Source: Gaetbulibacter sp. S0825
Lineage (GTDB): Bacteria; Bacteroidota; Bacteroidia; Flavobacteriales; Flavobacteriaceae
DNA length: 64,000 bases
Reading direction: 5' to 3'
Assembly: GCF_011777505.1 (NCBI RefSeq)
Contig: NZ_JAATJT010000001.1
Coordinates: 806,001-870,000, forward strand
The notes under the pieces: model-generated
What the model saw: only the letters and a program-made list of their open reading frames with translations
What the model was told of the DNA's origin: nothing
Database searches by the model: none
Made by a program: the position numbers and the translations under genes
Shown: one piece after another, positions 17,405 through 26,221 of the stretch
Position numbering within the stretch: the first letter of the stretch is position 1
Layout: each line of letters begins with the position of its first letter

Positions 17405-19357
17405 TTAATTTTTCCAAGTCCAACTTGAAATGTCAATTTGAGTTCCTGTAGAATAATCTGTTGCAGGGTTAGCATCAACCCCATCTATTTGTACATTGAC
17501 TAAAGGGCCATCATCTTTCATATCAATATTCATGTCGTAACCACTTAAGTATAGGTTAGTAATTGTTGCACCAGATTGTTTTTTAAATTGTAAAGCAGTT
17601 CCACCGACTGTTGAAATAGCTGTTACGTTTACAAACTGTGGATTGTTATTTATTTTATCACCTTCAAAGGCAGTTGAAAAACCAGCAATTGTATGATAAA
17701 TATAAGTGTTGGTTACTGTTCCGTCCCAGCCTTCTGTCCAGTCAACTGAATCATCTTCATTATTTTGTAAGTATATATTTGTAGCAGAAACTGTTCCGCC
17801 GAAAAATTCAACACCATCATCAGCACCATTAATTACTGAGATATTCTCTATAGTTGTTCCAGAACCAACAGCATAAAGAGATATTCCATTGTATTGAGAT
17901 TCTGAGTTAATTTGTGCTCCAGTTCCTTTTATGACTAAGTAGGTAATTGATCCTGAACTATCATTATCTGTAGTCCCTCCATATATAAATCCGCCAACTT
18001 CGGCTTCGGCATCTATGCCTGCTGTAGTAGTTGCTTTACCACAAATGGTTAATCCACCCCAATCTCCAGGATTAGCATTTGCCGAAGAAATTACTACTGG
18101 ATTATCAGATGTACCTTGAATGTCAATTTCGCCTCCCTGTAACACCGCAATGTAAACACCAGTTCCACCATCTCTGGCAGTTATTTTTGTTCCAGCAGGA
18201 ATTGTTAATTTTCCACCATCTTGAACGATATATGATGAGTTAAGCACATAATTAATGTTAGCATCTAAAGTAAACTCACCAGTTACAGTACCTTGTAATA
18301 AGTTATCGCCTAAAGTTAGATCTGTATCTACCCAAGGGAAATCCTGAGCGGTTGTTGTTGGAGTATTTGTATAGTTTAAGTTAGGGTCTGCAGTTTCCCC
18401 ATCTATAATAACATTGTCTAATGGGCCATCATCCTTCATATCGATAGATACATCATATCCAGTAAGAGATAATCCTGTAATAGTTGCTCCAGACTGTTTT
18501 TTGAATTGCAATGCAGTTCCACCAACTGTTGAAATAGCAGTGATATTATTGAACTTTGGGTTGTTGTTATCTTTATCACCTTCAAAAACAGTTGAAAAAC
18601 CTGAAACAGTATGAGAAATAAAGGCATTATCAACAGTGCCGCTCCATCCTTCAGTCCAATCTATAGAATCATCATCGTTATTTTCTAGGTATAAATTTGA
18701 GGCATTAACTGTTCCTCCAAAAAACTCTACACCATCATCCGAACCGTTAATTACTGCAATATTATCTATAAGTGTTCCTGAACCAACAGCATAAAAGGAT
18801 ACACCATTGTATTGCGATTCAGGGTTAATTTGAGCTCCTGTACCAACAATTTGTAAATATCTAATAATACCTGAGCTATCAGTATCGTCTGTCCCGCCAT
18901 ATAAGAAGCCACCAACTTCAGCTTCAGCATCTATGCCTGCTGTAGTTGTTGCTTTACCACAAATAGTTAATCCTCCCCAATCTCCAGGATTCCCATTTAC
19001 CGAAGACATTACAACTGGATTACTAGGATTACCATTGATATTTATTTGACCTCCTTTTAATATAGCAAGGTACACATCTGTTCCTCCATTACCGGCAACA
19101 ATTCTTGTCCCAGCTGGAATATTTAATACAGCACCTTTGTCTATTATAAACTGACCAGTTAAGCTATATTGTGTTGTAGAAGAAAGTGTAAAACTTTCTT
19201 TTAAAGTTCCATTCATGACTCCAGCATTTAAATTTTCTATTACTTGTGCTTCTACTGGAATTATTGGATCTGGATCATCACTACTACTACAGCTATTTAA
19301 GAATAATGATGTAGCTACTACTGTTAAACTAAATAATTTTACGCTTAATTTTTTCAT
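17405..19357 (-). CDS. Surface lipoprotein made of two tandem beta-helix repeats, partner of the TonB receptor
   Basis: 650 residues. The lipoprotein signal ends LNSC (Cys23) and is followed by SSSDDP, a Bacteroidota lipoprotein-export-like signal that directs lipoproteins to the cell surface. The mature part is two copies of a module of about 306 residues (about 40-345 and 350-650). Each contains a GTxIxAxxGGT-type strand, GDWGGLTICGKATTTAGIDA, GVEFFGGTV, FEGDKxNNNP and ALQFKKQSGATIT segments, as expected of a right-handed beta-helix. It is 121 bp downstream of the TonB-receptor gene on the same strand, in the place a SusD-like gene would take. No catalytic motif is recognised; binding of a nutrient for the receptor is inferred. 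Confidence 0.65.
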   Translation of the reverse strand: MKKLSVKLFSLTVVATSLFLNSCSSSDDPDPIIPVEAQVIENLNAGVMNGTLKESFTLSSTTQYSLTGQFIIDKGAVLNIPAGTRIVAGNGGTDVYLAILKGGQININGNPSNPVVMSSVNGNPGDWGGLTICGKATTTAGIDAEAEVGGFLYGGTDDTDSSGIIRYLQIVGTGAQINPESQYNGVSFYAVGSGTLIDNIAVINGSDDGVEFFGGTVNASNLYLENNDDDSIDWTEGWSGTVDNAFISHTVSGFSTVFEGDKDNNNPKFNNITAISTVGGTALQFKKQSGATITGLSLTGYDVSIDMKDDGPLDNVIIDGETADPNLNYTNTPTTTAQDFPWVDTDLTLGDNLLQGTVTGEFTLDANINYVLNSSYIVQDGGKLTIPAGTKITARDGGTGVYIAVLQGGEIDIQGTSDNPVVISSANANPGDWGGLTICGKATTTAGIDAEAEVGGFIYGGTTDNDSSGSITYLVIKGTGAQINSESQYNGISLYAVGSGTTIENISVINGADDGVEFFGGTVSATNIYLQNNEDDSVDWTEGWDGTVTNTYIYHTIAGFSTAFEGDKINNNPQFVNVTAISTVGGTALQFKKQSGATITNLYLSGYDMNIDMKDDGPLVNVQIDGVDANPATDYSTGTQIDISSWTWKN

Positions 19358-19478
19358 TTTTGTTTATTATTTATTGTTGCTCAAAGAAAGAGATTGAACC
19401 TTTTTTTTACTTTAATTGAATATTAAACATAGGTTACTTTTTTACTGAAAAATGAGTGTTATGTTATCTGAAAGTTAA

Positions 19479-22220
19479 TTAGAAACTATACCTTAGGCTT
19501 AGGTTGAATTGGCTCCCTTTTTTATAAGAACTTACGACCTCATTAGTAGTTACTTGAGTATTTATATTCCTAATCATTTGGGTTTGTTCAATTGCAGGAT
19601 TTAATAAGTTTTTACCAACAAGTTTTATTTGCCAGTTTTTTGATAGTTTCTTACTCATAACCAAGTCCATTGTAAAGAATCCCTTCTCAATGATTTCATC
19701 ATTAAATAGAATATCACTATTGGCGAAATCTTCAGGAGACCCTAAAGCGAAAACCTTATCTGAGGAATAATTACTAGTTAAGTTAGCTGTAAATTCATTT
19801 TCTTTTTGGTTATTATAGCCAAGGGATGCATTAAGAATGAGATCGGAAGCTCCTTGAAGATTAGATCCTTTTACATTTTTATATTGAAACTCTTCTAACA
19901 AATCTTGATTGAACCACATTTTAGTGATATTGGCGTTAAAATCTAAGATGTTTTTTTCATCTTCGTTCTCTACAAGATTGATTCTAGACTCAAGCTCTAT
20001 TCCAAATACATCTGCTTTATTTCCTGTATTGAAGTATTGAAAAATACCCGAAGACCCTCTTGTTTGTGCAAGGTTGATAGGGTTATTGATTTTCTTATAA
20101 AAGGTAGTGGCAGAGAGCAGTTCACTTGAGCTTGGGAAAAATTCCCATTTTAGATCCATATTTAACACATCTGATTTTTCTAAATCTGGATTTCCTCTAG
20201 TTACTCGACCAGTTGGCGATACATATTCAAAAGGTGCTAACTCTTTAAACTCAGGTAAAGTTTGCGTTAAACTTGTTGCAAAACGTAAAGAGTTTCTATC
20301 ATTTAACTCATATTTGATATTGACACTTGGAAATATTTGGTTATAATCTTTTTTAATTGACCCAACACGACCAACATAATTTGCAACATCCCAAAGCACT
20401 TCTATTTTATCTTGTTCATAACGAAGACCAAGATTTCCAGATAATTTTTTGTTGATGCCAAAATCAACACTTGCAAAACCAGCATAAATTTTTAAATCGG
20501 CATTATATCTATCTGGATTTCTTTGTCTTAGTACAAGCCCATTGTTAAAATTACTATCAGTAAACGTGAGTGAAAAATTATCTACCGATGGCACTTGAAA
20601 ACCTCTTGCTCTTACACCAATAAATAAGGAATTGAATTTTCTTTCTTTTTGACGAAAATCTCCTCCAAAATTTAATCTAAAAGGTTTTACTTCTTCATCA
20701 TCTAGAGCGCCAAACTCTAGTTGGTCTTTTATATAACCATTGTATTCTGTATCCTCAATTTTTTGACTTGTTTTTCTTTGCTGGAAGTCTCCAACATGAG
20801 CATATTGCACAGTACTTTCATCTAAAATATTGGCTTCGTTTCTAATTCTATTAGGTTCTTCAGCTAATACAAAGTTATAGCCAACAGCCCATTTTAGCTT
20901 GTGGGTTTCACTAAAATTGTGAGTCCCCAAAAGTTGATTAACAAAAACCGTTGTTTGTTTAAAATTTTGGTCTCTAACAAAAGCACCATCCTCTTGAGGG
21001 TCTTGATCAAAAACATAGCTCAATCCGTTTCTTCCTTGCTCGTAAACGTTATCAATCCCTTTATTTATTGCCAGAAAATTATATGAAATGCGGTTGTTTT
21101 CATTAATTTTTAGATTAGTATTAATATAACCTGTAGCGTTAATTTTGGTTGAATAAGATTCTGTATCTGTAAACTCGTTATCTAAAATATTGGCTCTGTA
21201 ACTTCTAAAAATACCTTCTTCATATTCTAAACTTTTTGAATATGATCCAGCGGCAAATATTGATAAATTTTTACCAAAAAGAGATACCTTATGCCCTCCA
21301 GACAATGATAGACCATAATTGGCAGATCTCCCTTGACTAAGAGGATCCCAGCCTTGTCTTGTAATAAGGTCAACAACAGCATATTGCTTTTCATGAAAGC
21401 CTAATGTTACATCTTTACTGATGATACTTTTTTTGAAATCACCATCAAGAGCTAAAACATTCGAGTTTACGCCTGAACTTAACCCAATTGAAAATCCTTT
21501 GGAAGAGTATTCCTTAGAAACAATATCAACATTTCCTGAAGCTTGATCACCATAACTACTTGTTGTATATGTTTTGCTAATACCTATATTTTGAATTAAG
21601 TCTGTAGTAAATAATTCTAAATCAATATTTTTATTGTTCACATCATCTGATGGTATTGGCAACCCATTCATACTAGTAGATAAATACCGATCACCAAGCC
21701 CACGAATATAAATATCGCCAGAACCTTCACTTTTTGTAACTCCAGAAATTTTAGTAGTAGCGCCAGCTGCATCAGAGACACCAATTTTAGACAGCCTTTC
21801 TGCTCCAATACTTTCTTTAATCTCAAGAGCTTTTTTCTGTTCTAATAACAGAGCTACTTCACTTTCTCTTTTAGTGGTTGTAGTAATTAAAACCTCATCT
21901 AGAGAAGCTGTACTTGCAGCCATTGTTACATTTACTTCGGTTTCTTTACCTGCTTCAACCGTAACTGTTACTTCTTTTGTTTCGTAACCCACGAAACTAA
22001 ATTGTAATGTGTAACTTCCAGGAGACAGGTTTTCAAAAACATATAGACCATCAAAATCTGATGTTGTTCCAGTTATGGTGCCTTTAATTAAAATATTTGC
22101 AAAAGGTAGAGGGTCATTATTGTACTCTTTGTCTGTTAATTTTCCAACAATTGAACCAGTATTTTGAGCAAACAAGGTGGTTGCCGAAAACATTAAAAAT
22201 AATAGTGTGATAATTCTCAT
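19479..22220 (-). CDS. TonB-dependent receptor with carboxypeptidase-regulatory-like domain
   Basis: About 913 residues from ATG 22220, which begins the signal peptide MRIITLLFLM...LFAQ. The frame is open to 22262, but the extra residues (GEFLCSN...) are not signal-like and overlap a probable -7 box (22246-22253). A carboxypeptidase-D regulatory-like beta-sandwich (about 20-100, GSIVGKLTDKE) is followed by the plug (SGDIYIRGLGDRYLSTSMNG), then the barrel ending in Phe (FNLSLRYSF). It takes up a substrate across the outer membrane using TonB energy. The next gene is a surface lipoprotein rather than SusD. A seven-unit 11-bp repeat array upstream and the phosphate neighbourhood suggest phosphate-related cargo. 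Confidence 0.85.
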   Translation of the reverse strand: MRIITLLFLMFSATTLFAQNTGSIVGKLTDKEYNNDPLPFANILIKGTITGTTSDFDGLYVFENLSPGSYTLQFSFVGYETKEVTVTVEAGKETEVNVTMAASTASLDEVLITTTTKRESEVALLLEQKKALEIKESIGAERLSKIGVSDAAGATTKISGVTKSEGSGDIYIRGLGDRYLSTSMNGLPIPSDDVNNKNIDLELFTTDLIQNIGISKTYTTSSYGDQASGNVDIVSKEYSSKGFSIGLSSGVNSNVLALDGDFKKSIISKDVTLGFHEKQYAVVDLITRQGWDPLSQGRSANYGLSLSGGHKVSLFGKNLSIFAAGSYSKSLEYEEGIFRSYRANILDNEFTDTESYSTKINATGYINTNLKINENNRISYNFLAINKGIDNVYEQGRNGLSYVFDQDPQEDGAFVRDQNFKQTTVFVNQLLGTHNFSETHKLKWAVGYNFVLAEEPNRIRNEANILDESTVQYAHVGDFQQRKTSQKIEDTEYNGYIKDQLEFGALDDEEVKPFRLNFGGDFRQKERKFNSLFIGVRARGFQVPSVDNFSLTFTDSNFNNGLVLRQRNPDRYNADLKIYAGFASVDFGINKKLSGNLGLRYEQDKIEVLWDVANYVGRVGSIKKDYNQIFPSVNIKYELNDRNSLRFATSLTQTLPEFKELAPFEYVSPTGRVTRGNPDLEKSDVLNMDLKWEFFPSSSELLSATTFYKKINNPINLAQTRGSSGIFQYFNTGNKADVFGIELESRINLVENEDEKNILDFNANITKMWFNQDLLEEFQYKNVKGSNLQGASDLILNASLGYNNQKENEFTANLTSNYSSDKVFALGSPEDFANSDILFNDEIIEKGFFTMDLVMSKKLSKNWQIKLVGKNLLNPAIEQTQMIRNINTQVTTNEVVSSYKKGSQFNLSLRYSF

Positions 22221-22263
22221 CAGTTTTTGTACTTTTTTATTGCTGCAAAGAAACTCACCCATT

Positions 22264-22334
22264 GTAAAGTAGTGGTTAATCGTAGGTTAAAGCTCAGTAA
22301 CAAAAGGGTTATGTTATTGTTACCGAATAGTCAA
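22264..22334 (-). promoter_or_regulatory. Seven-unit Pho-box-like array upstream of the TonB receptor
   Basis: Plus-strand units GTAAA, GTTAA, GTTAA, GTAAC, GTTAT, GTTAC and GTCAA begin at 22264, 22275, 22286, 22297, 22308, 22319 and 22330, exactly 11 bp apart. The nearest unit is 11 bp from the putative -7 box TTTCTTTG of the receptor (22246-22253). Confidence 0.55.
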
Positions 22335-22390
22335 TTCTTAATTATTTGAAAACAATTATTTAACATTGAAAATATGTATCTTACAGCCTC

Positions 22391-22398
22391 AAATTTTG
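22391..22398 (+). promoter_or_regulatory. -7 element of dgt, leaderless start
   Basis: AAATTTTG, one mismatch from TAnnTTTG. Inferred start about 22402, with the ATG at 22403. Confidence 0.35.
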
Positions 22399-22402
22399 AA
22401 CT

Positions 22403-23746
22403 ATGAATTGGGAACAATTACTCTCTTTAAAACGACATGGCGATACAAATAAGCGACTAAGAAAAGAGCAAGATGAAACTCGTCTTGGCTTTGAAGTTGA
22501 TTATGATCGTATTATTTTTTCTTCTGAATTTAGAAGCCTACAAGATAAAACACAAGTCATTCCTCTATCCCAAACAGATTTTGTGCACACTCGCCTAACA
22601 CATAGTTTAGAAGTAAGTGTTGTTGGTCGTTCTTTGGGAAGGCAAGTTGGATTGAGAGTTCTTGAAAAACACCCTCATTTACAAGAAATTCATTGTTATC
22701 AAGCCAATGATTTTGGTGCTATTGTAGCTTCGGCAGCATTAGCACATGATATAGGGAATCCGCCTTTTGGGCATTCAGGTGAAAAAGCCATTGGACAATA
22801 TTTTTCTAAAGGAAATGGTTTAGTCTTTAAAGATCAATTATCTGCAAAAGAGTATCAAGATTTATGTGATTTTGAAGGTAATGCTAATGGGTTTAAAATT
22901 GCAACTCAATCTAGAGAAGGTAGAGAAGGAGGACTTCGTTTAAGCTATGCTACTTTAGGGGCTTTTACAAAATATCCTAAAGAATCATTGCCTAAAAAAG
23001 CAACCAAACATATTGCCGATAAAAAATATGGTTTTTTTCAGAGTGAAAAAGAAAACTTTTTGGATGTAGCTAATGAGCTAGGATTAAAAGTAACTAGAGC
23101 AGGTAATGATATTAGTTTTGCAAGACATCCTTTAGCATTTTTAGTGGAAGCTGCCGATGATATTTGCTATACAATTATTGACTTTGAAGATGGGATTAAT
23201 CTTGGATTAATTCCTGAGGAGTTTGCCTTGGAATATTTGTCTAAAATAATTAGAAACACGATTAAACCTGAAAATTATTATGCACTTTCAACTAGAGAAG
23301 ATCGAGTAGGATATTTACGAGCTTTGGCTATTGGGACTCTTATAAATGAAGCAGTAGATATTTTTATGAAGCACGAAGAAGCCATTTTAAAAGGTGATTT
23401 TGATTGTGCCTTATTAGATAAAAGCAAGTATGAAGCACAAATAAACGATATTATTAAACTCAGCGTTGAAAATATTTACCAATCGAAAGAAGTTATTGAA
23501 AAAGAAATTTCAGGGTATGAGGTTATCACTAAACTTTTAGACACCTATATTTCTGCAGTAAATAATTGCTATGAAAATCATGCATCCAATTACGATAAAT
23601 TAATTCTAAAAACGCTTCCTAGTTCTGTTAAAGCTAATGACGATAAACTCTATAACAGGGTGTTGAGTGTATGCCATTACATATCATTATTGTCGGACAG
23701 TAATGCCATTTTAACTTATAAAAAACTAATGGGGATGACGTTATAG
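22403..23746 (+). CDS. dgt: Deoxyguanosinetriphosphate triphosphohydrolase (HD domain)
   Basis: 447 residues of the dGTPase family. HD-domain metal ligands are H67 in RLTHSLEV and H115-D116 in LAHDIGNPPFGH, followed by the later Asp in EAADDICYT. The N-terminal SSEFRSLQDKTQV block is also diagnostic. It hydrolyses dGTP to deoxyguanosine and triphosphate, controlling dNTP pools. Its 3' end overlaps the convergent dxs gene by 6 bp. The transcript is probably leaderless, judging by the -7 element 5 bp before the ATG. Confidence 0.9.
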   Translation: MNWEQLLSLKRHGDTNKRLRKEQDETRLGFEVDYDRIIFSSEFRSLQDKTQVIPLSQTDFVHTRLTHSLEVSVVGRSLGRQVGLRVLEKHPHLQEIHCYQANDFGAIVASAALAHDIGNPPFGHSGEKAIGQYFSKGNGLVFKDQLSAKEYQDLCDFEGNANGFKIATQSREGREGGLRLSYATLGAFTKYPKESLPKKATKHIADKKYGFFQSEKENFLDVANELGLKVTRAGNDISFARHPLAFLVEAADDICYTIIDFEDGINLGLIPEEFALEYLSKIIRNTIKPENYYALSTREDRVGYLRALAIGTLINEAVDIFMKHEEAILKGDFDCALLDKSKYEAQINDIIKLSVENIYQSKEVIEKEISGYEVITKLLDTYISAVNNCYENHASNYDKLILKTLPSSVKANDDKLYNRVLSVCHYISLLSDSNAILTYKKLMGMTL

Positions 23747-25489
23747 TGTATTAACTATAGCGTTTCGTATGCCTTCAGCATCTAAACTAATATCCTTTTG
23801 TAGCTCTTGGATTTTACCATGTTCAATAAACTCATCAGGAATTCCAATGATTTTTACGGTATTTGTGTAACAGTTTTTTGATGCAAATTCTAATATCTCA
23901 CTTCCAAGCCCACCTTTAATAGTGCCATCTTCAATAGTGATAATTGCTCGATAGCTTTTGAATATTTGATGTAGTAAGTTTTCATCTATTGGTTTAAGAA
24001 ACCTCATATCGTAATGTGAGACATCTAAACTCTCAATAGCTTCGGAAACGTTTTTAGCAATGGTTCCTAAGCTTAAAACAGCAATATCTTTACCTTTTTT
24101 TAATAATTCTCCTATTCCAATGTCTATCTTAACAAATGGTTGTTTCCAATCTTCAATATGGCCATTCCCACGAGGATATCTTATGGCAATTGGCAACTTT
24201 AACCCAAGCTGAGAAGTGTACATGATGTTACGCAACTCAACCTCATTTCTAGGTGCAAAAACAATAAGGTTTGGAATACATCTTAAATAAGCTAAATCAA
24301 AAACCCCATGGTGTGTTGCGCCATCTTCACCAACTAAACCTGCACGATCTAAACAAAAAATCACAGGCAATTTTTGCAAAGCTACATCATGTATTACTTG
24401 ATCATAGGCACGTTGTAAAAACGTTGAATAAATATTACAAAAAGAAACAAGTCCTTGCGTTGCCATTCCTGCAGCAAGAGTGACTGCATGTTGTTCGGCG
24501 ATTCCAACATCAAAAGCTCTTTCCGGATAAATATCCATCATGTATTTAAGTGAGCTTCCCGTTGGCATTGCAGGTGTAATTCCTATAATGTTTTTATTTT
24601 TTTCAGCTAGCTCAACAATAGTAAGACCAAAAACATCTTGAAACTTTGTAAACTTTGAAGGCTCTTTTAAAATTAAGTCTCCAGTAGAAGCATTAAATTT
24701 CCCAGGAGCATGATAAGTTACTTGGTTTTCTTCGGCTTGTTTTAGTCCTTTACCTTTTTTGGTAATAATATGTAGTAGCTTTGGACCCTTAACTGTTTTT
24801 AGTCGTTCTAATTCTACAACAAGTTTATCAATATCATGACCATCAATAGGTCCAGAATAATCAAAATTCAAGGCTTCGAAAATATTATCCTGCTTTTGAG
24901 TCCCTTTTTTAACGTTGGTTAAATATTGTTTCAAGGCACCAACACTTGGGTCTATGCCAATAGCATTATCGTTTAAAATCACTAGAAGGTTAGCGTCTGT
25001 AACGCCTGCATGATTTAAGCCTTCAAAGGCCATTCCACTTGCAATGGATGCATCGCCAATAACAGCAATATGTTGTTTATTTTCACCTTTTAACTTTGAG
25101 GCAATTGCCATTCCTAAAGCTGCAGAAATAGACGTAGAAGAATGACCAACGCCAAAGTTGTCATATACACTTTCATCACGTTTAGGAAAACCACTAATGC
25201 CTTTAAATTGTCTATTGGTATTAAATATATCTTTTCTTCCAGTTAAAATTTTATGACCATACGCTTGATGTCCAACATCCCAAATCAACAAATCTTCAGG
25301 AGTGTTAAATACATAATGTAGTGCTATAGTGAGCTCGACCACACCTAAACTTGCTCCTAGATGACCCTCTTTAGTGGCTACAATATTAATGATGAAATCA
25401 CGCAATTCTTTTGCAAGTTGAGGTAAGTCACCTTGTTTAAGTTGACGTAATTCTTTAGGTGAGTTTATGTGATTTAATAATTTGCTCAT
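23741..25489 (-). CDS. dxs: 1-deoxy-D-xylulose-5-phosphate synthase
   Basis: About 582 residues from ATG 25489 (MSKLLNHINSP). The upstream codon at 25507 lies before the -7 element at 25497-25504. The thiamine-diphosphate site is visible: DVGHQAYGHKIL and GHSSTSIS in the N-terminal domain, GDASIASGMAFEGLN...NDN for Mg-ThDP binding, and IAEQHAVTLAAGMA with the catalytic Glu in the pyrimidine domain. The transketolase C-domain ends the protein. It makes DXP from pyruvate and glyceraldehyde 3-phosphate, the first step of non-mevalonate isoprenoid synthesis. It is divergent from tadA over 41 bp. Confidence 0.95.
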   Translation of the reverse strand: MSKLLNHINSPKELRQLKQGDLPQLAKELRDFIINIVATKEGHLGASLGVVELTIALHYVFNTPEDLLIWDVGHQAYGHKILTGRKDIFNTNRQFKGISGFPKRDESVYDNFGVGHSSTSISAALGMAIASKLKGENKQHIAVIGDASIASGMAFEGLNHAGVTDANLLVILNDNAIGIDPSVGALKQYLTNVKKGTQKQDNIFEALNFDYSGPIDGHDIDKLVVELERLKTVKGPKLLHIITKKGKGLKQAEENQVTYHAPGKFNASTGDLILKEPSKFTKFQDVFGLTIVELAEKNKNIIGITPAMPTGSSLKYMMDIYPERAFDVGIAEQHAVTLAAGMATQGLVSFCNIYSTFLQRAYDQVIHDVALQKLPVIFCLDRAGLVGEDGATHHGVFDLAYLRCIPNLIVFAPRNEVELRNIMYTSQLGLKLPIAIRYPRGNGHIEDWKQPFVKIDIGIGELLKKGKDIAVLSLGTIAKNVSEAIESLDVSHYDMRFLKPIDENLLHQIFKSYRAIITIEDGTIKGGLGSEILEFASKNCYTNTVKIIGIPDEFIEHGKIQELQKDISLDAEGIRNAIVNTL

Positions 25490-25496
25490 TAGTTTA

Positions 25497-25504
25497 CAAA
25501 TGTA
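25497..25504 (-). promoter_or_regulatory. -7 element of dxs
   Basis: TACATTTG on the minus strand, exact TAnnTTTG. Inferred start about 25493, leaving a leader of about 4 nt before ATG 25489. Confidence 0.5.
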
Positions 25505-25517
25505 CAAGATGAAATTG

Positions 25518-25525
25518 TATTTTTA
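25518..25525 (+). promoter_or_regulatory. -7 element of tadA
   Basis: TATTTTTA, one mismatch from TAnnTTTG. Inferred start about 25529, with ATG at 25531, so the leader would be about 2 nt. Confidence 0.4.
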
Positions 25526-25530
25526 CGCTT

Positions 25531-25980
25531 ATGGAGAACCCTTTTGATGATACTTATTTTATGAAAAAAGCCCTTCAGGAGGCTGAAGTTGCTTTTGATA
25601 AAGGAGAAATTCCAGTTGGTGCTATTATTGTGGTTGATAATAGGGTCATAGCTCGTGCGCACAATCTTACCGAATTGCTTAATGATGTAACCGCCCATGC
25701 CGAAATGCAAGCCATAACAGCTGCAGCTAATTTTTTAGGAGGAAAGTATTTGCATAACTGCACATTGTATGTCACTTTAGAACCTTGCCAAATGTGTGCT
25801 GGCGCATTGTATTGGAGTCAGATTAGCAATATTGTTTATGGTGCTAAAGATGAAAAAAGAGGTTGTGGTATTATGGGAACTCAGTTACATCCAAAAACTA
25901 AAATTAAGGGAGGTATTCTTGCTGATGAATCTTCCAGTTTGATGAAACAGTTTTTTATTAAGCGGCGAAATTTGAATTGA
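25531..25980 (+). CDS. tadA: tRNA adenosine(34) deaminase
   Basis: 149 residues of the cytidine-deaminase fold. The zinc ligands are H56 in HAEMQ (with catalytic E58) and C86 and C89 in PCQMC. The family pattern GEIPVGAIIV and the tail KQFFIKRR fit TadA rather than a free-nucleotide deaminase. It converts A34 of tRNA-Arg(ACG) to inosine. Its 3' end faces the 74-residue membrane gene. It is divergent from dxs and probably leaderless. Confidence 0.9.
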   Translation: MENPFDDTYFMKKALQEAEVAFDKGEIPVGAIIVVDNRVIARAHNLTELLNDVTAHAEMQAITAAANFLGGKYLHNCTLYVTLEPCQMCAGALYWSQISNIVYGAKDEKRGCGIMGTQLHPKTKIKGGILADESSSLMKQFFIKRRNLN

Positions 25981-25996
25981 AGTAAGAATTAATTCT

Positions 25997-26221
25997 TTAT
26001 TTCTGATTTTCACGCATCTTGTCTATATTTTCTTTTGTTAACATATAATCTTCTACTTTTTTGTCTTTCCATCTATAATAAGAAAATAATGGGAATACTA
26101 TAAAGAATAAGCCAACAACTCCAAATCCAATTAATTTTTTAGAGTAGTCTAAATCAAAAAAGTAGCCAGCTATTATGCTTGCTAGTGATGCTATAAAAAA
26201 AAGCCAGATTACATATTTCAT
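25997..26221 (-). CDS. Small membrane protein downstream of the ClC gene
   Basis: 74 residues with two hydrophobic helices (about 3-20 and 29-48) followed by a charged cytoplasmic tail (RWKDKKVEDYMLTKEN). It overlaps the end of the ClC gene by 4 bp (ATGA type), so the two are translationally coupled. I recognise no named family. A subunit or accessory role for the ClC protein is only an inference from the coupling. Confidence 0.65.
   Translation of the reverse strand: MKYVIWLFFIASLASIIAGYFFDLDYSKKLIGFGVVGLFFIVFPLFSYYRWKDKKVEDYMLTKENIDKMRENQK

Noticed and set aside
18436-18633. Overlapping frames within the duplicated lipoprotein and other long genes
   Set aside because: Open frames in other readings of well-supported genes, without starts, spacing or composition of their own.
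22221-22262. N-terminal extension of the TonB receptor (start at 22262)
   Set aside because: Residues before MRIITLLFLM are not signal-peptide-like, and the region overlaps a probable -7 box.
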